Positions 16,673-26,367 of a stretch of DNA of 64,000 nt are shown here, one piece after another. The position numbers and the translations under genes were made by a program. Position 1 is the stretch's first letter, and the number at the start of each line of letters is the position of its first letter. This stretch comes from Sediminicoccus sp. KRV36 (GTDB lineage: Bacteria; Pseudomonadota; Alphaproteobacteria; Acetobacterales; Acetobacteraceae): assembly GCF_023243115.1 (NCBI RefSeq), contig NZ_CP085081.1:3348001-3412000 (forward strand). The letters are read 5' to 3'. The notes under the pieces were generated by a model. The model was not told the DNA's origin. It saw only the letters and a program-made list of their open reading frames with translations, and ran no database searches.

Positions 16673-16715
16673 GCCGGCTCCCGCTCCTGCATGAAGCAGA
16701 CTGAGCCGAGCCGGC
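16673..16715. terminator. Stem-loop between convergent Bug genes
   Basis: GCCGGCTC (16673-16680) pairs with GAGCCGGC (16708-16715); inside the loop CTGC-ATGAA-GCAG forms a smaller stem. It starts 2 bp after the stop of the rightward gene and ends 4 bp before that of the leftward gene. No T tract is present, so termination is inferred from position. Confidence 0.4.
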
Positions 16716-16719
16716 GCGG

Positions 16720-17703
16720 CTACTCGATCCGCGCGCCCGAAACCCGCACCATTTCCGCCCAACGCGGTGCATCGGCCGCGATCAGCGCTGCCGTCTCCGC
16801 GGGGCCAGCGCTGGTCGCCAGCACCAGGCCGCTCGCCCTGAGCCGGTCGGCGAGGCCTGGCGCATCGGCGCTGCGCAGCACCCCATCGGCGATGGCGCGC
16901 TGCACCTCGGGCGGCGTGCCGCGCGGGGCGGTCAGCGCGTTCCAGGACTGCATGTCGAGATCGCCAAGGTTGAGGTCGGCGAACTCGCCCAGCCCCGGCA
17001 CCTGGGGCAGCAGCGGGCTGCGGGCGTTGCTGCCCACGGCCAGCGGCATCAGCCGCCCCGATACGACATGCGGCATCAGCGCGGGCATGAAGTCGAACAC
17101 CATGTCGATCTGCCCGCCCAATAGGTCCGTCAGGGCCGGCGCCCCGCCGCGATAGGCGATATGCTCGATATTCGCCCCAGACCGCCGCGCGATGGTAGCG
17201 ATCAGCAGATGCGCGGCCGAGCCATTGCCGGCCGACCCCTTGGTGACGCGCGCCCCCGGTTGCTTGGCCGCATTCACCAGGGCGCGGAAATCCGTCCAGC
17301 CCCGCTCCCGCGCGCGCTCGGCGGTCACGCAGCAGAGCACGGTGGAGGTGACGAGGCGGATGATGGGCACGAGGTCCCGCGCCGGGTCATAGGGCGGGCG
17401 GTCCATCATCATCGGCAGTGCGGTGAAGAAGGGGATGCTGAGAATGCCCAGCGTGCTGCCATCCGCCGGCGCCTGCATCACCGCCTGCACGCCGAGCAGG
17501 CCATTCGCCCCGCCCCGATTATCCACCACGATGGACTGGCCGGTGCGCGTCGTGACGGCATCGGCCCAGATGCGGGCGATCGCATCGGCAGCACCCCCCG
17601 GCGGGAAGGGCACCACCCAGCGCATGGGCCGGCTGATGATCTGGGCATGGACAGAGGTAGAGGCAGCCAGCGTGCTGGCGAGGAGCGCGCGGCGGGCAAT
17701 CAT
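16720..17703 (-). CDS. Bug/TctC family substrate-binding protein
   Basis: A 327-aa binding protein with a short signal peptide ([19 protein letters not shown]), the signature [37 protein letters not shown] and [17 protein letters not shown]. Its ATG overlaps the stop of the 2-oxoglutarate oxygenase gene by 4 nt, so it is translationally coupled as the third gene of a Bug / oxygenase / Bug operon. Two different Bug proteins flanking one oxygenase suggest capture of two related ligands, or of substrate and product, but neither ligand can be read from sequence. Confidence 0.93.
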   Translation of the reverse strand: MIARRALLASTLAASTSVHAQIISRPMRWVVPFPPGGAADAIARIWADAVTTRTGQSIVVDNRGGANGLLGVQAVMQAPADGSTLGILSIPFFTALPMMMDRPPYDPARDLVPIIRLVTSTVLCCVTAERARERGWTDFRALVNAAKQPGARVTKGSAGNGSAAHLLIATIARRSGANIEHIAYRGGAPALTDLLGGQIDMVFDFMPALMPHVVSGRLMPLAVGSNARSPLLPQVPGLGEFADLNLGDLDMQSWNALTAPRGTPPEVQRAIADGVLRSADAPGLADRLRASGLVLATSAGPAETAALIAADAPRWAEMVRVSGARIE

Positions 17704-18695
17704 CGGGCGGCCTCCGTCTGGCGATGGGCGAAGTTGCGGCGGTTCAATTCCAACCGATGGTCGAGATACAGCAACGGCTCATAGCGCGCGGGATTGCCCT
17801 CACTGACGCAGCTCGGCACGCAGCGGATCACCGCGTCATTGCTCGGGCCGTAGAAGAAGGGGATGGCGTAGCGCATGGCGCGGTTGTTGTTCACCACGCG
17901 ATGCGGCGTGGGCGCGAAGCGGTCATTGCTGTAGCGCCCCAGCATTTCCGCCGTATTCACGACGAAGGTGCCGGGGATGGCCGGCGGGCGCAGCCACTCA
18001 CCTTCCCGCGTGCGGACTTCAAGCCCCGGCAGCGCCGATTGCGCGAGATAGGTGGTGAAGTTGGTATCAATATGCGGGGCGAAGCCGAAGCGGTCCGCCT
18101 CATCCTCGGGTTGTGGCTGGTAGCGGATCAGCCGCAGCGTGCAGGTCGGGTCCGCGAAGTCGGCATCGAAGTGGTCGGCCGCCAGATCGAGTGCGCTGGC
18201 AAAAACCGGCAGCATGCTGCGCGCCAGGCGCTCCATGGCGTTGAAATAGGCCATGGTGGGGGCTCGAAAATCGGGCAGGCCAGGCGGCCACTTATTGGGT
18301 TGCGCGAAGGGCTTGCCCGCCAGCACATCGGGATCATCCGGCGCGCGGTCATGGGTGATGTAGAAGCTCTCATTCAGGTTGGGCTTCTTGACCTCTGCCA
18401 CCTTGGAGGTGCGGATCACCTGCGCCCCGGTGGGCAGGAAGCCGATATTGAGGTCGCCGATCTTGAGTGCCAGCTTCTCCTCGTCCGGCAGCGCGAAGAA
18501 ACGCGCGGCGGCGTCGAAGCAGCCATCGATCAGCCCTTGGGCGATGCCATGGCCGGCGAAGACGAGAAAACCAGTATCCTCGCAGCTGCGGGCCACATGG
18601 CGGGCCAATTCCGCCCGCGCGCCCGCCTCGCCGCGCAGAAATGCCGAGATATCGAGAACGGGGATGCGGCCTTCGGCCAGGGTCATGCTCATCAT
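17700..18695 (-). CDS. 2-oxoglutarate/Fe(II)-dependent oxygenase, isopenicillin N synthase family
   Basis: A 331-aa oxygenase. The N-terminal DIOX_N region starts IPVLDISAFLRGEAG and contains CEDTGFLVFAGHGI. The C-terminal jelly roll has the iron ligands H-x-D in FAPHIDTNFTTYLAQ and the distal H in FAPTPHRVVNNN. The 2-oxoglutarate-binding R...S is in MRYAIPFFYGPS. The family hydroxylates, desaturates or cyclises small molecules in the cytoplasm. AGGAG precedes the ATGATGAGCATG start cluster (18695, 18692 or 18686 possible). It lies 8 bp after one Bug gene and overlaps the next, implying that it modifies a compound the organism imports. Confidence 0.92.
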   Translation of the reverse strand: MMSMTLAEGRIPVLDISAFLRGEAGARAELARHVARSCEDTGFLVFAGHGIAQGLIDGCFDAAARFFALPDEEKLALKIGDLNIGFLPTGAQVIRTSKVAEVKKPNLNESFYITHDRAPDDPDVLAGKPFAQPNKWPPGLPDFRAPTMAYFNAMERLARSMLPVFASALDLAADHFDADFADPTCTLRLIRYQPQPEDEADRFGFAPHIDTNFTTYLAQSALPGLEVRTREGEWLRPPAIPGTFVVNTAEMLGRYSNDRFAPTPHRVVNNNRAMRYAIPFFYGPSNDAVIRCVPSCVSEGNPARYEPLLYLDHRLELNRRNFAHRQTEAAR

Positions 18696-18703
18696 TTTTC
18701 TCC

Positions 18704-19663
18704 TCAGGCCGGCAGCATGCCGATGCGGCGCAGCGCTTCGCGCTCCGTCTCGAACTGGACGCGCACCGCGGCCGTGTAGTCCGCGCTGTTGAGATAGAGC
18801 GGGCGTTGATGGAACCGCTCCAGCGCCGCCAGATGCGCGGGATCGAACAGCGCGGCCCGGAAGCCGTCATGCAGCCCCTGGATGATCGCAGGATCCATCC
18901 CGCGTGGTGCAGCCAGGCCGTATTGCGCCTCGGCCACGACCGGAATGCCGAGTTCCATCAGCGTCGGCACCTGGGCGAAGCGTGGCGGCCGGGCAGAGCC
19001 CCAGGTGGCGAGCAGGCGCAGCCGCCCCTCCTCCACCATGGGCGCCCAGGAGGAGCTTTCGCCCGCTGCGTCAATCTGCCCGGCCAGCAGCGCGGTCAGT
19101 GTCTCCGCCGTGCCGCGATAGGGCACATGCGTCCAGGTCACGCCCGCCTGCGCAGCGATGCGCTCCATGCCCAGATGCTGGGAGGAGGCGATGCCCAGTG
19201 TGCCGTAGTTCAACCGGCCCGGATTGGCGCGCGCATGGGCCAGCAATTCCTCCAGCGTCTGCCAGGGCGAATCCGCCCGCACCACCGTCCCGAAGACCGA
19301 GCCGGTCAGCTGGATGATCCAGGTGAAGTCCGTCATCGGATCAAAGGCCGGGCGCGGCGAGAGCAGCGGCACGCGAAACACGCCCGGCGGCATTTGCGAG
19401 ACGACGCTGCCATCCGGACGCGACTCCTTGAGCGTGGTCGCCCCCAGCGTGCCGGTGGCGCCGGGCCGGTTCTCCACCACCACCGCCTGGCCGAAATGCC
19501 GCGTTGCCACCTCGGCGAGGACGCGGAAATGCGTATCGGCAGGGCCACCCGGCGGCCAGGGCACGATGAGGCGGATGGGGCGTTCCGGCCGCCAGGCGGC
19601 CTGCGCCAATGCGGGTGTTGCGAGCAGGCCCAGCAGGGCAGCGCGGCGCGGAAGCACGGGCAT
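18704..19663 (-). CDS. Bug/TctC family substrate-binding protein
   Basis: A 319-aa binding protein, first gene of the Bug / oxygenase / Bug operon. It has a signal peptide (PVLPRRAALLGLLATPALAQ), then IRLIVPWPPGGPADTHFRVL, VENRPGATGTLGATTLK and WTHVPYRGTAETLTALL. The start at 19663 follows AGAAGGGG; the frame opens 13 codons earlier but without a ribosome site. DTHF replaces the more usual D-x-x-A-R after the glycine loop, which may alter ligand contacts. It diverges from the RidA-family gene across 74 bp. Confidence 0.92.
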   Translation of the reverse strand: MPVLPRRAALLGLLATPALAQAAWRPERPIRLIVPWPPGGPADTHFRVLAEVATRHFGQAVVVENRPGATGTLGATTLKESRPDGSVVSQMPPGVFRVPLLSPRPAFDPMTDFTWIIQLTGSVFGTVVRADSPWQTLEELLAHARANPGRLNYGTLGIASSQHLGMERIAAQAGVTWTHVPYRGTAETLTALLAGQIDAAGESSSWAPMVEEGRLRLLATWGSARPPRFAQVPTLMELGIPVVAEAQYGLAAPRGMDPAIIQGLHDGFRAALFDPAHLAALERFHQRPLYLNSADYTAAVRVQFETEREALRRIGMLPA

Positions 19664-19737
19664 GGCAAACCCCTTCTGGAGTGCGGAGCAAAACGCTCCC
19701 ACACTCGCATGGCAGCGTCAAAGTGGAAGGAACTCCC

Positions 19738-20124
19738 ATGCCGAAAACCGCCATCTCCAGCGACCAGGTCTTCAAGCCCGCCCTGCCCTTCGCCCAGGCC
19801 AGCAAGGCGGGCGGCTTCGTCTTCGCCTGCTCGATCGGGCGGGACCGCGAGGGACGCTTTGCCATTGACGACGTGCGTGCGCAGACACAGCAGACGATCG
19901 ATAACATCCGCGCGCTGATCGAAGCCGCCGGCGGCACCCTCGATGATGTGGTGAAGTGCACGGTCTATGTCACGGACCGAGCGAATTGGGCGCCCATGAA
20001 TGAGGTGTATTTCGCGAATTTCGCGGAAAACCCACCGCATCGCGTCTCCTGCATCGTCAGTGGCCTGGGCTCGCCCGATTGCCTCGTCGAGATTGATGCG
20101 ACGGCTTATCTCGGCACGGATTGA
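19738..20124 (+). CDS. RidA/YjgF/Rid family protein (enamine/imine deaminase)
   Basis: A 128-aa protein, the usual size for the trimeric Rid fold. It shows TQQTIDNIRALIEAAGGTLDDVVKCT, the helix and strand typical of the family, and PPHRVSCIVSGL, where the arginine corresponds to the substrate-carboxylate-binding residue of RidA. Rid proteins hydrolyse reactive enamines/imines made by PLP enzymes or act on related small molecules. Start ATG 19738 follows GGAAGGAA. Its 3' end overlaps the convergent MFS gene by 19 bp. The neighbouring uptake and oxygenase genes suggest a catabolic rather than housekeeping paralogue, but that is inference. Confidence 0.92.
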   Translation: MPKTAISSDQVFKPALPFAQASKAGGFVFACSIGRDREGRFAIDDVRAQTQQTIDNIRALIEAAGGTLDDVVKCTVYVTDRANWAPMNEVYFANFAENPPHRVSCIVSGLGSPDCLVEIDATAYLGTD

Positions 20125-21332
20125 GGCAGCAGCGGTGCCAGGCGCAGCATCGCGAAAGCACCGATCAACGGGCCCATACCCAGGAGGGCGAAGGCCCCGC
20201 CCCAGCCCAGCGCCGGCACCGCCCAGGCCATGAGCTGGATCGCCGGCACGGTGAGCAAAAACCCCGCGCAGGTCTGCACCGTCAGCATGGTGCCGACCAG
20301 TTCGGGGGGCGCGCAGACCGAAGTGCAAGCGCTGAACTGCGCGGAATCCGCCACCACGCTGACACCCCAGATGGCGGCCAGCACCAGCGTCAGGGGCAGC
20401 GCCCAGCCCGCCGTGCTGCCGATCAGCATCGCGCAGGAGCCCGAGACGAACATGGCGAATGCGGCCATGCGCGCACGATTGAAGCGATCCGCCAGCAGCC
20501 CGAGGCCCACGCAACCGATGGCGCCAGAGCCCACCACCATCGCGGTGATCCAGCCGGCATCGCCACCCGCACCCTGCTGCGCCAGGAACAGCCCCACCCA
20601 GGCCCAGACGGCGTAGAGTTCCCACATATGGCCAAGGTATCCGGCATTGGCGAGGCGCAGCCGCGGGTCGCGCCAGGCCAGCAGTACAGCGCGCGGGTTG
20701 AAGGGCGGGCGCCGCGCTGTATTCGGCCCCTCGCGGAAGGGCAGGATCAGCGCGCCGCCGAGCAAGGCCAGCAGCCCGGCGGTGAGGTAGATCTGCCGCC
20801 AATCGACCGAACCCAGCAACCCGGGCAGCGCATGGGGCGCCGCGGAACCAATGGTCAGCGCCCCCACCACGATGCCGATCAGCAAGCCCAGATCACCACG
20901 CTGGCTTCGCTGCGGCGCCGTGCATGCCGCCGCCCCTGGCGATCCGCTGCGCGCCCAGCCCGCGGCGAGCTTCATGCCCACCGGATACACCCCCGCCATG
21001 GCCGCCCCCGCCAGAAAGCGCAGCGCAAAGGCGCCGAGGCCAGCGGGCTCGATGAAGGCCTGCACCAGCGTGCCTGCGCCCGCGACCGTCGCCGCCCCGA
21101 AAAACAGCGCGCGCGCGGGCCAGCGATCCGCCAGGGAGAATATCGCCGAAGTGAGCGTGCCCAGGACGAAGCCCAATTGCACCGCGGCCGTCAGCCAGCC
21201 CGCCTCGGCACGGGTGATCACGCCGTCGCGCAGCAGCGCAGGCACGGCGGCGGTGCCCGCGAACCAGATAGCCGGAGCAAGGATGATCGCGCCCGTCAGC
21301 AAAGCGAGGTTGCGCAGCTTTCCGCTTTTCAT
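20106..21332 (-). CDS. MFS transporter
   Basis: A 408-aa inner-membrane carrier with about 12 hydrophobic segments from LALLTGAIILAPAIWFAGTA to the C terminus. It has MFS loop features: the 2-3 loop has ALADRWPARALFFG-like content (LADRWPAR), and the second half repeats it as LLADRFNRARM. ATG 21332 (MKSGKLRN) follows GGAGAAG; longer in-frame starts reach 21434 but would enter the divergent Bug gene. An insertion rich in Gly/Ala/Gln (SPGAAACTAPQRSQRGDLG) lies after the first helices. Substrate unknown. Its last codons overlap the end of the RidA-family gene on the other strand. Confidence 0.9.
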   Translation of the reverse strand: MKSGKLRNLALLTGAIILAPAIWFAGTAAVPALLRDGVITRAEAGWLTAAVQLGFVLGTLTSAIFSLADRWPARALFFGAATVAGAGTLVQAFIEPAGLGAFALRFLAGAAMAGVYPVGMKLAAGWARSGSPGAAACTAPQRSQRGDLGLLIGIVVGALTIGSAAPHALPGLLGSVDWRQIYLTAGLLALLGGALILPFREGPNTARRPPFNPRAVLLAWRDPRLRLANAGYLGHMWELYAVWAWVGLFLAQQGAGGDAGWITAMVVGSGAIGCVGLGLLADRFNRARMAAFAMFVSGSCAMLIGSTAGWALPLTLVLAAIWGVSVVADSAQFSACTSVCAPPELVGTMLTVQTCAGFLLTVPAIQLMAWAVPALGWGGAFALLGMGPLIGAFAMLRLAPLLPQSVPR

Positions 21333-21421
21333 CGCCCAGGCTTCTCCGTGCGGCATATGGCTTGCATGCCATAGCGCCGAAGCCGGCGCCACCATGGCGC
21401 TGCCCCACGGAAAACCGAGAC

Positions 21422-22408
21422 ATGAGCACCACACGTCGCAGCTTCACGGCCCAAATTCTGGGCGGCATCGCCGCATCCGGCAGCGCCTTGGCGCAGACCG
21501 CGCCGCAGGCCTGGCCCACACGGCCAATTTCCATCGTCGTCCCCTATGTTCCGGGCGGCCCGTCGGATCTTCTGGCGCGCTCCCTCTCCGGCCCATTGCA
21601 GGCCGCGACGGGGCAGACCGTGCTGGTGGAAAATCGCACCGGCGCGAATGGCGTCGTCGCTGTCCAATACGTCACCCGGCAGGCAGCTGATGGGCATACG
21701 CTTTTCATCGCGGCGAGCGGGCTGATGACCATCACCCCCATCCTCACGCCCCGCGCGCCCTTCGACCCGGAAAATGACCTGACGCCGATCACCCTGGCGA
21801 TCAGCGCGCCCAACCTCATGGTCGTGAATCCCGCGGTGCCCGCCAGCACCCTCACCGAACTGATCGCCTGGCTGAAGGCCAATCCGACGCGCGCGTCCTA
21901 TGGCTCCTCCGGCATCGGTTCCTCGGAGCATCTGGGCATGGAATTGTTCAAGCTGCGCACCGGCACCGAGCAGACGCATATCCCCTATCCGGGCGGTGGT
22001 GCGGCAGCGACGGATCTACTCTCCGGCACCTTGCAGCTCGGGCTCTTGAACATTGCGACCGTGGCGCCGCACGTGACGGGCGGAAGGCTGCGCCCCATCG
22101 CCGTGGGCGGCACGCGCCGCCACCCCTTGCTGCCCGAAGTGCCGACCTTCGCGGAGGCGGGCCTCGCCGACTACACCAGCGGCAGCTGGCACGGCATCGT
22201 CGGGCCGCGCGGCATGGCAGCACCATTACAGGCGCGGGTCGAGGAGACGCTGCGCACCACCCTGCGCAACCCCGAGATCGCCGCCCGCCTCGCCGCCACC
22301 GGCTTCACCGTGGAAGCGACCGATGGTGCCGCACTGGCACGCATCATCACGGCCGACCTGACCCGCTGGCGCGAAGTGGTGCGCAGTGCCGGCATCACGC
22401 CGGCCTGA
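21422..22408 (+). CDS. Bug/TctC family substrate-binding protein
   Basis: A 328-aa binding protein. It has a twin-arginine-like signal (STTRRSFTAQILGGIAASGSALAQ), then ISIVVPYVPGGPSDLLARS, VENRTGANGVVAVQYV and THIPYPGGGAAATDLL. The PYPGG here replaces the commoner PYRGG, so the usual arginine is lost from that loop. Start ATG 21422 has only a weak GGAAAA upstream. It diverges from the MFS gene across 89 bp and is convergent with the amidohydrolase gene 25 bp downstream. Ligand unknown. Confidence 0.92.
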   Translation: MSTTRRSFTAQILGGIAASGSALAQTAPQAWPTRPISIVVPYVPGGPSDLLARSLSGPLQAATGQTVLVENRTGANGVVAVQYVTRQAADGHTLFIAASGLMTITPILTPRAPFDPENDLTPITLAISAPNLMVVNPAVPASTLTELIAWLKANPTRASYGSSGIGSSEHLGMELFKLRTGTEQTHIPYPGGGAAATDLLSGTLQLGLLNIATVAPHVTGGRLRPIAVGGTRRHPLLPEVPTFAEAGLADYTSGSWHGIVGPRGMAAPLQARVEETLRTTLRNPEIAARLAATGFTVEATDGAALARIITADLTRWREVVRSAGITPA

Positions 22409-22433
22409 GGGCGGATCGGATGGCTGCCTGGCC

Positions 22434-23975
22434 TCAGCTGCGCGAGGAGGTGACATAGAACGGCGCTGATGCCTCGGCCGGCAGATAGTCGCTGTAGAAA
22501 TCCCGCATGAAGGGGAGGACCCGGCGCGACACCAGGCGCCGGCGCTCCTCCTCATCGGTGCGTGGCCGCTTCAGCAGATCGGCCAGGGCGTTCAGCGCGG
22601 CGTCCTTGTCCACACGGGTGAATTTGCGGTCGCGGTAGATCACCTCGCCATGGACCATCACGGTCTCGACGCCGCCCGTCTTGGCGCGCTGCACCACGGC
22701 CGAGAGCACATCCGTATCCTCATCGAGGAAGGGGAAGGCGATCTGCCGCCAATTCATCAGCACGATATCCGCGGCCGCACCTGGAACCAATCGGCCGATG
22801 CTTTCGCCAAAGCCTGTCGTGGTCGCGCCATGCTCGGTCGCCATGCGGAACACCTGTGCCGGCGTCGGCACATCGGCCTCATTCATGCCGGGCACGCGGT
22901 GCTGGCGCAGCACCATGCGCATTTCCACCAGCATGTCGCGGTCATCGTTCAAGCCCGCTTCGTCTATCCCGATGGCCACGCGCACACCGCGCTTCTCCCA
23001 GCGGTTCAGCGCCGCAACACCGCTGCGCAGCCGCAGGTTGGAGGAGCAGTTGTGGCAGATGCGCGTGCCCGTCTCCGCCACACGCTCCACCTCCGCCTCG
23101 GTCAGCCAGACGCCATGGCCCAACGTGCAATGCGGCCCGAGAAGCCCGGCGCGGTCCAGCTGTTCCAGCGCGCCGACGCCCGCCCGCCGATGCGCGTATT
23201 GCTTCTGATACTGCGTCTCCAGCAGGTGGATGTGATGCGGCACCCCGGTGCGCTCGCAGGTGGCGCGGACGCGCTCCAGTGCCGCATCACTGCACCAGTG
23301 CAGATTGGCCGGCGCAAGCTGGATCGCGATGCGCGGATCATCCGCGAAGCGCGCGCGCAACTCGTCAAACAGGGCAAAGTGATCATCCAGCGGGGCCAGT
23401 TGCCGCGCCAGCATCGGCGCCAGATCCCGCGCGAGATCCGGCGGAAGCCGCGCGAGGAACGCCTGATCCGCCTCATAGACCAGCAGGTTCTGGTCGCGGA
23501 TGCCATGCGCATAGGAGACGCGCATACCAAGCTGCTGATAGGCACGCAGCGTCTCGCTGGCGCCGGCCACCATATTCTCCAGCGGCGCTGGCAGGCGGCC
23601 TTGCAGGTGCTGCACCGTGGTGATGCCGCTCTCCACCATCTCGAAGGCGGAATAGAGCGTGTCCAGTCGCAGATCCACACTGCGCGCGGCGAGCCTGGTG
23701 CCGAACCACAACTCCAGCGGCATGTCGGGCGAGCCCAGTTGAAGCGGCGTCAGGCCGACATGATGATGGGCGTTCACAAAGCCCGGCAGCACGACATGAT
23801 CGGGCGAGCCGAGCACCTCATCCACCACATGCCGCCGCGCCAGATCCTCATAGGTGCCGACCTCGATGATCACGCCGTCCTTCTGCAGGACGGCGCCATA
23901 CTCGATGATCTCGGCCGTATCGCGGTCCAGTGCGCGGCAAATCACGTAGCGCCCGCGGATCAGCGTGGTGCTCAT
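22434..23975 (-). CDS. Amidohydrolase, ATZ/TRZ (5-methylthioadenosine/S-adenosylhomocysteine deaminase-like) family
   Basis: A 513-aa metal-dependent hydrolase. The metal HxH motif is in LPGFVNAHHHVGL, with further ligands in HHIHLLETQ and LGHGVWL, and IGIDEAGLNDDRDML matches the conserved (S/T)D-x-x-x-x-N-x-x-x-D loop. Relatives deaminate or dechlorinate heterocycles such as triazines, guanine and adenosine derivatives. The start at 23975 follows GAGGAT. The C-terminal 40 residues extend beyond the barrel with a basic helix (RPRTDEEERRRLVSRR). It is convergent with the Bug gene ending at 22408, a plausible partner. Substrate not determinable. Confidence 0.9.
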   Translation of the reverse strand: MSTTLIRGRYVICRALDRDTAEIIEYGAVLQKDGVIIEVGTYEDLARRHVVDEVLGSPDHVVLPGFVNAHHHVGLTPLQLGSPDMPLELWFGTRLAARSVDLRLDTLYSAFEMVESGITTVQHLQGRLPAPLENMVAGASETLRAYQQLGMRVSYAHGIRDQNLLVYEADQAFLARLPPDLARDLAPMLARQLAPLDDHFALFDELRARFADDPRIAIQLAPANLHWCSDAALERVRATCERTGVPHHIHLLETQYQKQYAHRRAGVGALEQLDRAGLLGPHCTLGHGVWLTEAEVERVAETGTRICHNCSSNLRLRSGVAALNRWEKRGVRVAIGIDEAGLNDDRDMLVEMRMVLRQHRVPGMNEADVPTPAQVFRMATEHGATTTGFGESIGRLVPGAAADIVLMNWRQIAFPFLDEDTDVLSAVVQRAKTGGVETVMVHGEVIYRDRKFTRVDKDAALNALADLLKRPRTDEEERRRLVSRRVLPFMRDFYSDYLPAEASAPFYVTSSRS

Positions 23976-24203
23976 GGGGCGACATCCTCGGTGACGAACA
24001 TCATCCTGGTACGCATGTTCGGAATCCTCGCTTGCCTCGCGGCGATGGTTGGGGAGAGGCGACCACACCGGCGCCCCACGGTTTCAACGCAACGTCTGAG
24101 ACATTCACCAATCCTGCCGCTTGCATCATCCCTTTGACAACGCTGGCGCGATGCCATTCTGTCGCATCGCCCAGCATCAAAAGTACCGCAGCGCAGGTCC
24201 GCA

Positions 24204-25250
24204 TCAGGAGGCCAGGGCCAATTCCTGCCTACGCCGCAGATGCGGCAGCACATCCCGGCCGAGACGTTCCAGCGCTGCCAGAACCTGGCCCTGCGGCAGG
24301 CCGGAAAAGCCCATGTAGAGGCTCATATGCGAGGGCCGCAGCACACGCATGTCATGCGCCAGGATGCGCGCAACCTTCTCGGCCGGGCCGATCGGCGCAC
24401 GCTCCAGCAGCCACTCGATGCTGGGCTCGCCCTCATAGGGCAGGGAGCGCATCAGCACGCCATCCCGCTGCGGCACAGGATCGCGCAAGGAGAGCGTGGT
24501 ACGCGCGAGCTTGAGCAGCCCTTCAGCGGCCGCGCGCTGCTCGGCCGCGTCATTCGTGACGAAGACGTAGCGCTGGATGCCAAGCGGAATGTCACGCCCG
24601 GTAAAACCGCCCGCACGATAGCCCGCCTCGGCCTTGGCCTTGAGGGGCAGGGCCGCTTCGGCCTCGCGCAGGCCCTGGCTGATCAGTGGGGTCGCACCGC
24701 TGCGCGCAGCCCGGGCCAGAAGCTCCGGACTGCCGCCCGCCAGGAACAGCGGCGGAAGGGTGCCGGGAATGCAGATCGGCGTCGGGGGAATCTGGAAATG
24801 AACGCCGGAATGATTCACCACGCCGGTGCGCAGCCCCTGCTCCAGGATGTCCCAGGCCTCGCTCAGGATCGCTGTGCGGGCTGCGATATTCACGCCGAAG
24901 CTGCGAAATTCATGCGGTTGGTGACCCGTGCCGATGCCCAGATTGAGCCGCCCGCCGCTGAGCAGATTGAGCATCCCCACCTCCTGCACAACCCGCAGGG
25001 GATGGTGCAGCGGCAGCACCACCACGGCGGGGCCCAGCCGGATGCGCCGGGTCAGCGCCGCGCAATGCGCCGCCATCATCAACGGGGAGGCGCAGACGGA
25101 AGCGCTGGTGAAATGGTGCTCCGCGAACCATGTGGCGTCGAAGCCCAGCGCCTCGGCCTGCTGGACCGCGGCGATGGTGGTCGCCATGACCTCTTCCGGG
25201 GTTTCCTGCGCATGATTCAGCGACATCAGGTTGAACAGCGCGAATTCCAT
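24204..25250 (-). CDS. LLM-class flavin-dependent oxidoreductase (bacterial luciferase-like)
   Basis: A 348-aa TIM-barrel monooxygenase-like protein. It starts MEFALFNLMSLNH, then ALGFDATWFAEHHF, RIRLGPAVVVLPLHHPLRV and the phosphate-binding region LLSGGRLNLGIGTGHQPHEF, all standard for the luciferase-like family using FMNH2 or F420-type cofactors. GGAGAT precedes the ATG. It is divergent from purC across 139 bp. The 228-bp gap after its 3' end, before the next leftward gene's start region, holds no feature I can support. The substrate is unknown. Confidence 0.9.
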   Translation of the reverse strand: MEFALFNLMSLNHAQETPEEVMATTIAAVQQAEALGFDATWFAEHHFTSASVCASPLMMAAHCAALTRRIRLGPAVVVLPLHHPLRVVQEVGMLNLLSGGRLNLGIGTGHQPHEFRSFGVNIAARTAILSEAWDILEQGLRTGVVNHSGVHFQIPPTPICIPGTLPPLFLAGGSPELLARAARSGATPLISQGLREAEAALPLKAKAEAGYRAGGFTGRDIPLGIQRYVFVTNDAAEQRAAAEGLLKLARTTLSLRDPVPQRDGVLMRSLPYEGEPSIEWLLERAPIGPAEKVARILAHDMRVLRPSHMSLYMGFSGLPQGQVLAALERLGRDVLPHLRRRQELALAS

Positions 25251-25389
25251 GCGAAGCGATCTCCGGGCCGGCGGCGGCCGCCAAAGTTAACAGGAATATC
25301 GCAGCACTTGTCGACCAGCGGTGGCATGATTTGCGCTGCACCGCGGGGCCATCGCTGACAGCGCGAAGCGGATGCGCTATTTGACGGGC

Positions 25390-26358
25390 ATGAATCTCAA
25401 AGCCCATGCTCATCGAGTCCTGCGCGCCGCCGCCATCGCCGAATTGCCGAACCACTACAGCGGCAAGGTGCGCGAAAATTATGACCTGCCCGATGGCAGC
25501 CGCATCCTGATCGCGACGGATCGCCTCAGCGCGTTTGACCGCATCCTCTGCTGCATCCCCTTCAAGGGCCAGGTGCTGACGCAGACCGCCCGCTTCTGGT
25601 TCGAGCACACGGCCGATCTCTGCCCCAACCACGTGATATCCTATCCCGACCCCAATGTGGTGATCGCGAAGCGGCTGGAGATCCTGCCGGTCGAGATCGT
25701 GGTGCGGGACTATCTGGCCGGCACCACCGGCACCTCGGTGCTCACCATGTACAAGGCCGGCCAGCGCCACATGTATGGGGTCACCCTGCCCGATGGCATG
25801 CGCGACAACCAGCGCCTGCCCCACCCCATCATCACCCCCACCAGCAAGGCGTTCGACGGCGATCATGACGCGCCCCTGACACCCGACGATATCCTGGCGC
25901 GCGGCCTGCTCACGCCGGCTCAGTGGGAGCAGCTCAGCGCCTATGCGCTGGCACTCTTCGCGCGGGGCCAGAAGATGGCGGCGGAGCGGGGGCTGATCCT
26001 GGCCGATACAAAATACGAATTCGGGACCGATGCCGAAGGCCGGGTCATCCTGGCCGATGAAATCCACACCCCCGACAGCAGCCGCTACTGGCGTGCGGCG
26101 AGCTTCCAGTCGCGCTTCGAGGCCGGCGAGAAGCCGGAGAGCTTCGACAAGGATTTCGTCCGCAGCTGGGTCGCGGCCCGCTGCGATCCCTATCACGACG
26201 CAATCCCCGAAATCCCGGAGGAGCTCATTCTCGGCACCGCCGCGGTATACATCGAGGCCTTCGAGACCATCACCGGCCAGCGCTTCACCCTGCCGGAGGG
26301 CCCGGAGGATGTGCTGGACCGCGTGCGGCAGAACCTGCGCCCCTATTTCACCCAATAA
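25390..26358 (+). CDS. purC: Phosphoribosylaminoimidazole-succinocarboxamide synthase (SAICAR synthetase)
   Basis: A 322-aa purine biosynthesis enzyme of the longer Ade1-like form, joining CAIR and aspartate with ATP. Signatures are [11 protein letters not shown] (nucleotide loop), [40 protein letters not shown] and [15 protein letters not shown] 25390 and ATG 25372 are both possible; neither has a strong ribosome site, and the shorter start matches family alignments better. It is convergent, 9 bp apart, with the deacetylase-like gene. It is a housekeeping gene, unlike its neighbours. Confidence 0.96.
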   Translation: MNLKAHAHRVLRAAAIAELPNHYSGKVRENYDLPDGSRILIATDRLSAFDRILCCIPFKGQVLTQTARFWFEHTADLCPNHVISYPDPNVVIAKRLEILPVEIVVRDYLAGTTGTSVLTMYKAGQRHMYGVTLPDGMRDNQRLPHPIITPTSKAFDGDHDAPLTPDDILARGLLTPAQWEQLSAYALALFARGQKMAAERGLILADTKYEFGTDAEGRVILADEIHTPDSSRYWRAASFQSRFEAGEKPESFDKDFVRSWVAARCDPYHDAIPEIPEELILGTAAVYIEAFETITGQRFTLPEGPEDVLDRVRQNLRPYFTQ

Positions 26359-26367
26359 GGGCCGGAC

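Noticed and set aside
22405..22437. CTGAGG/CCTCAG arms between convergent genes as a terminator
   Set aside because: Only 6 bp with a 21-nt loop and no T run; too weak to call.
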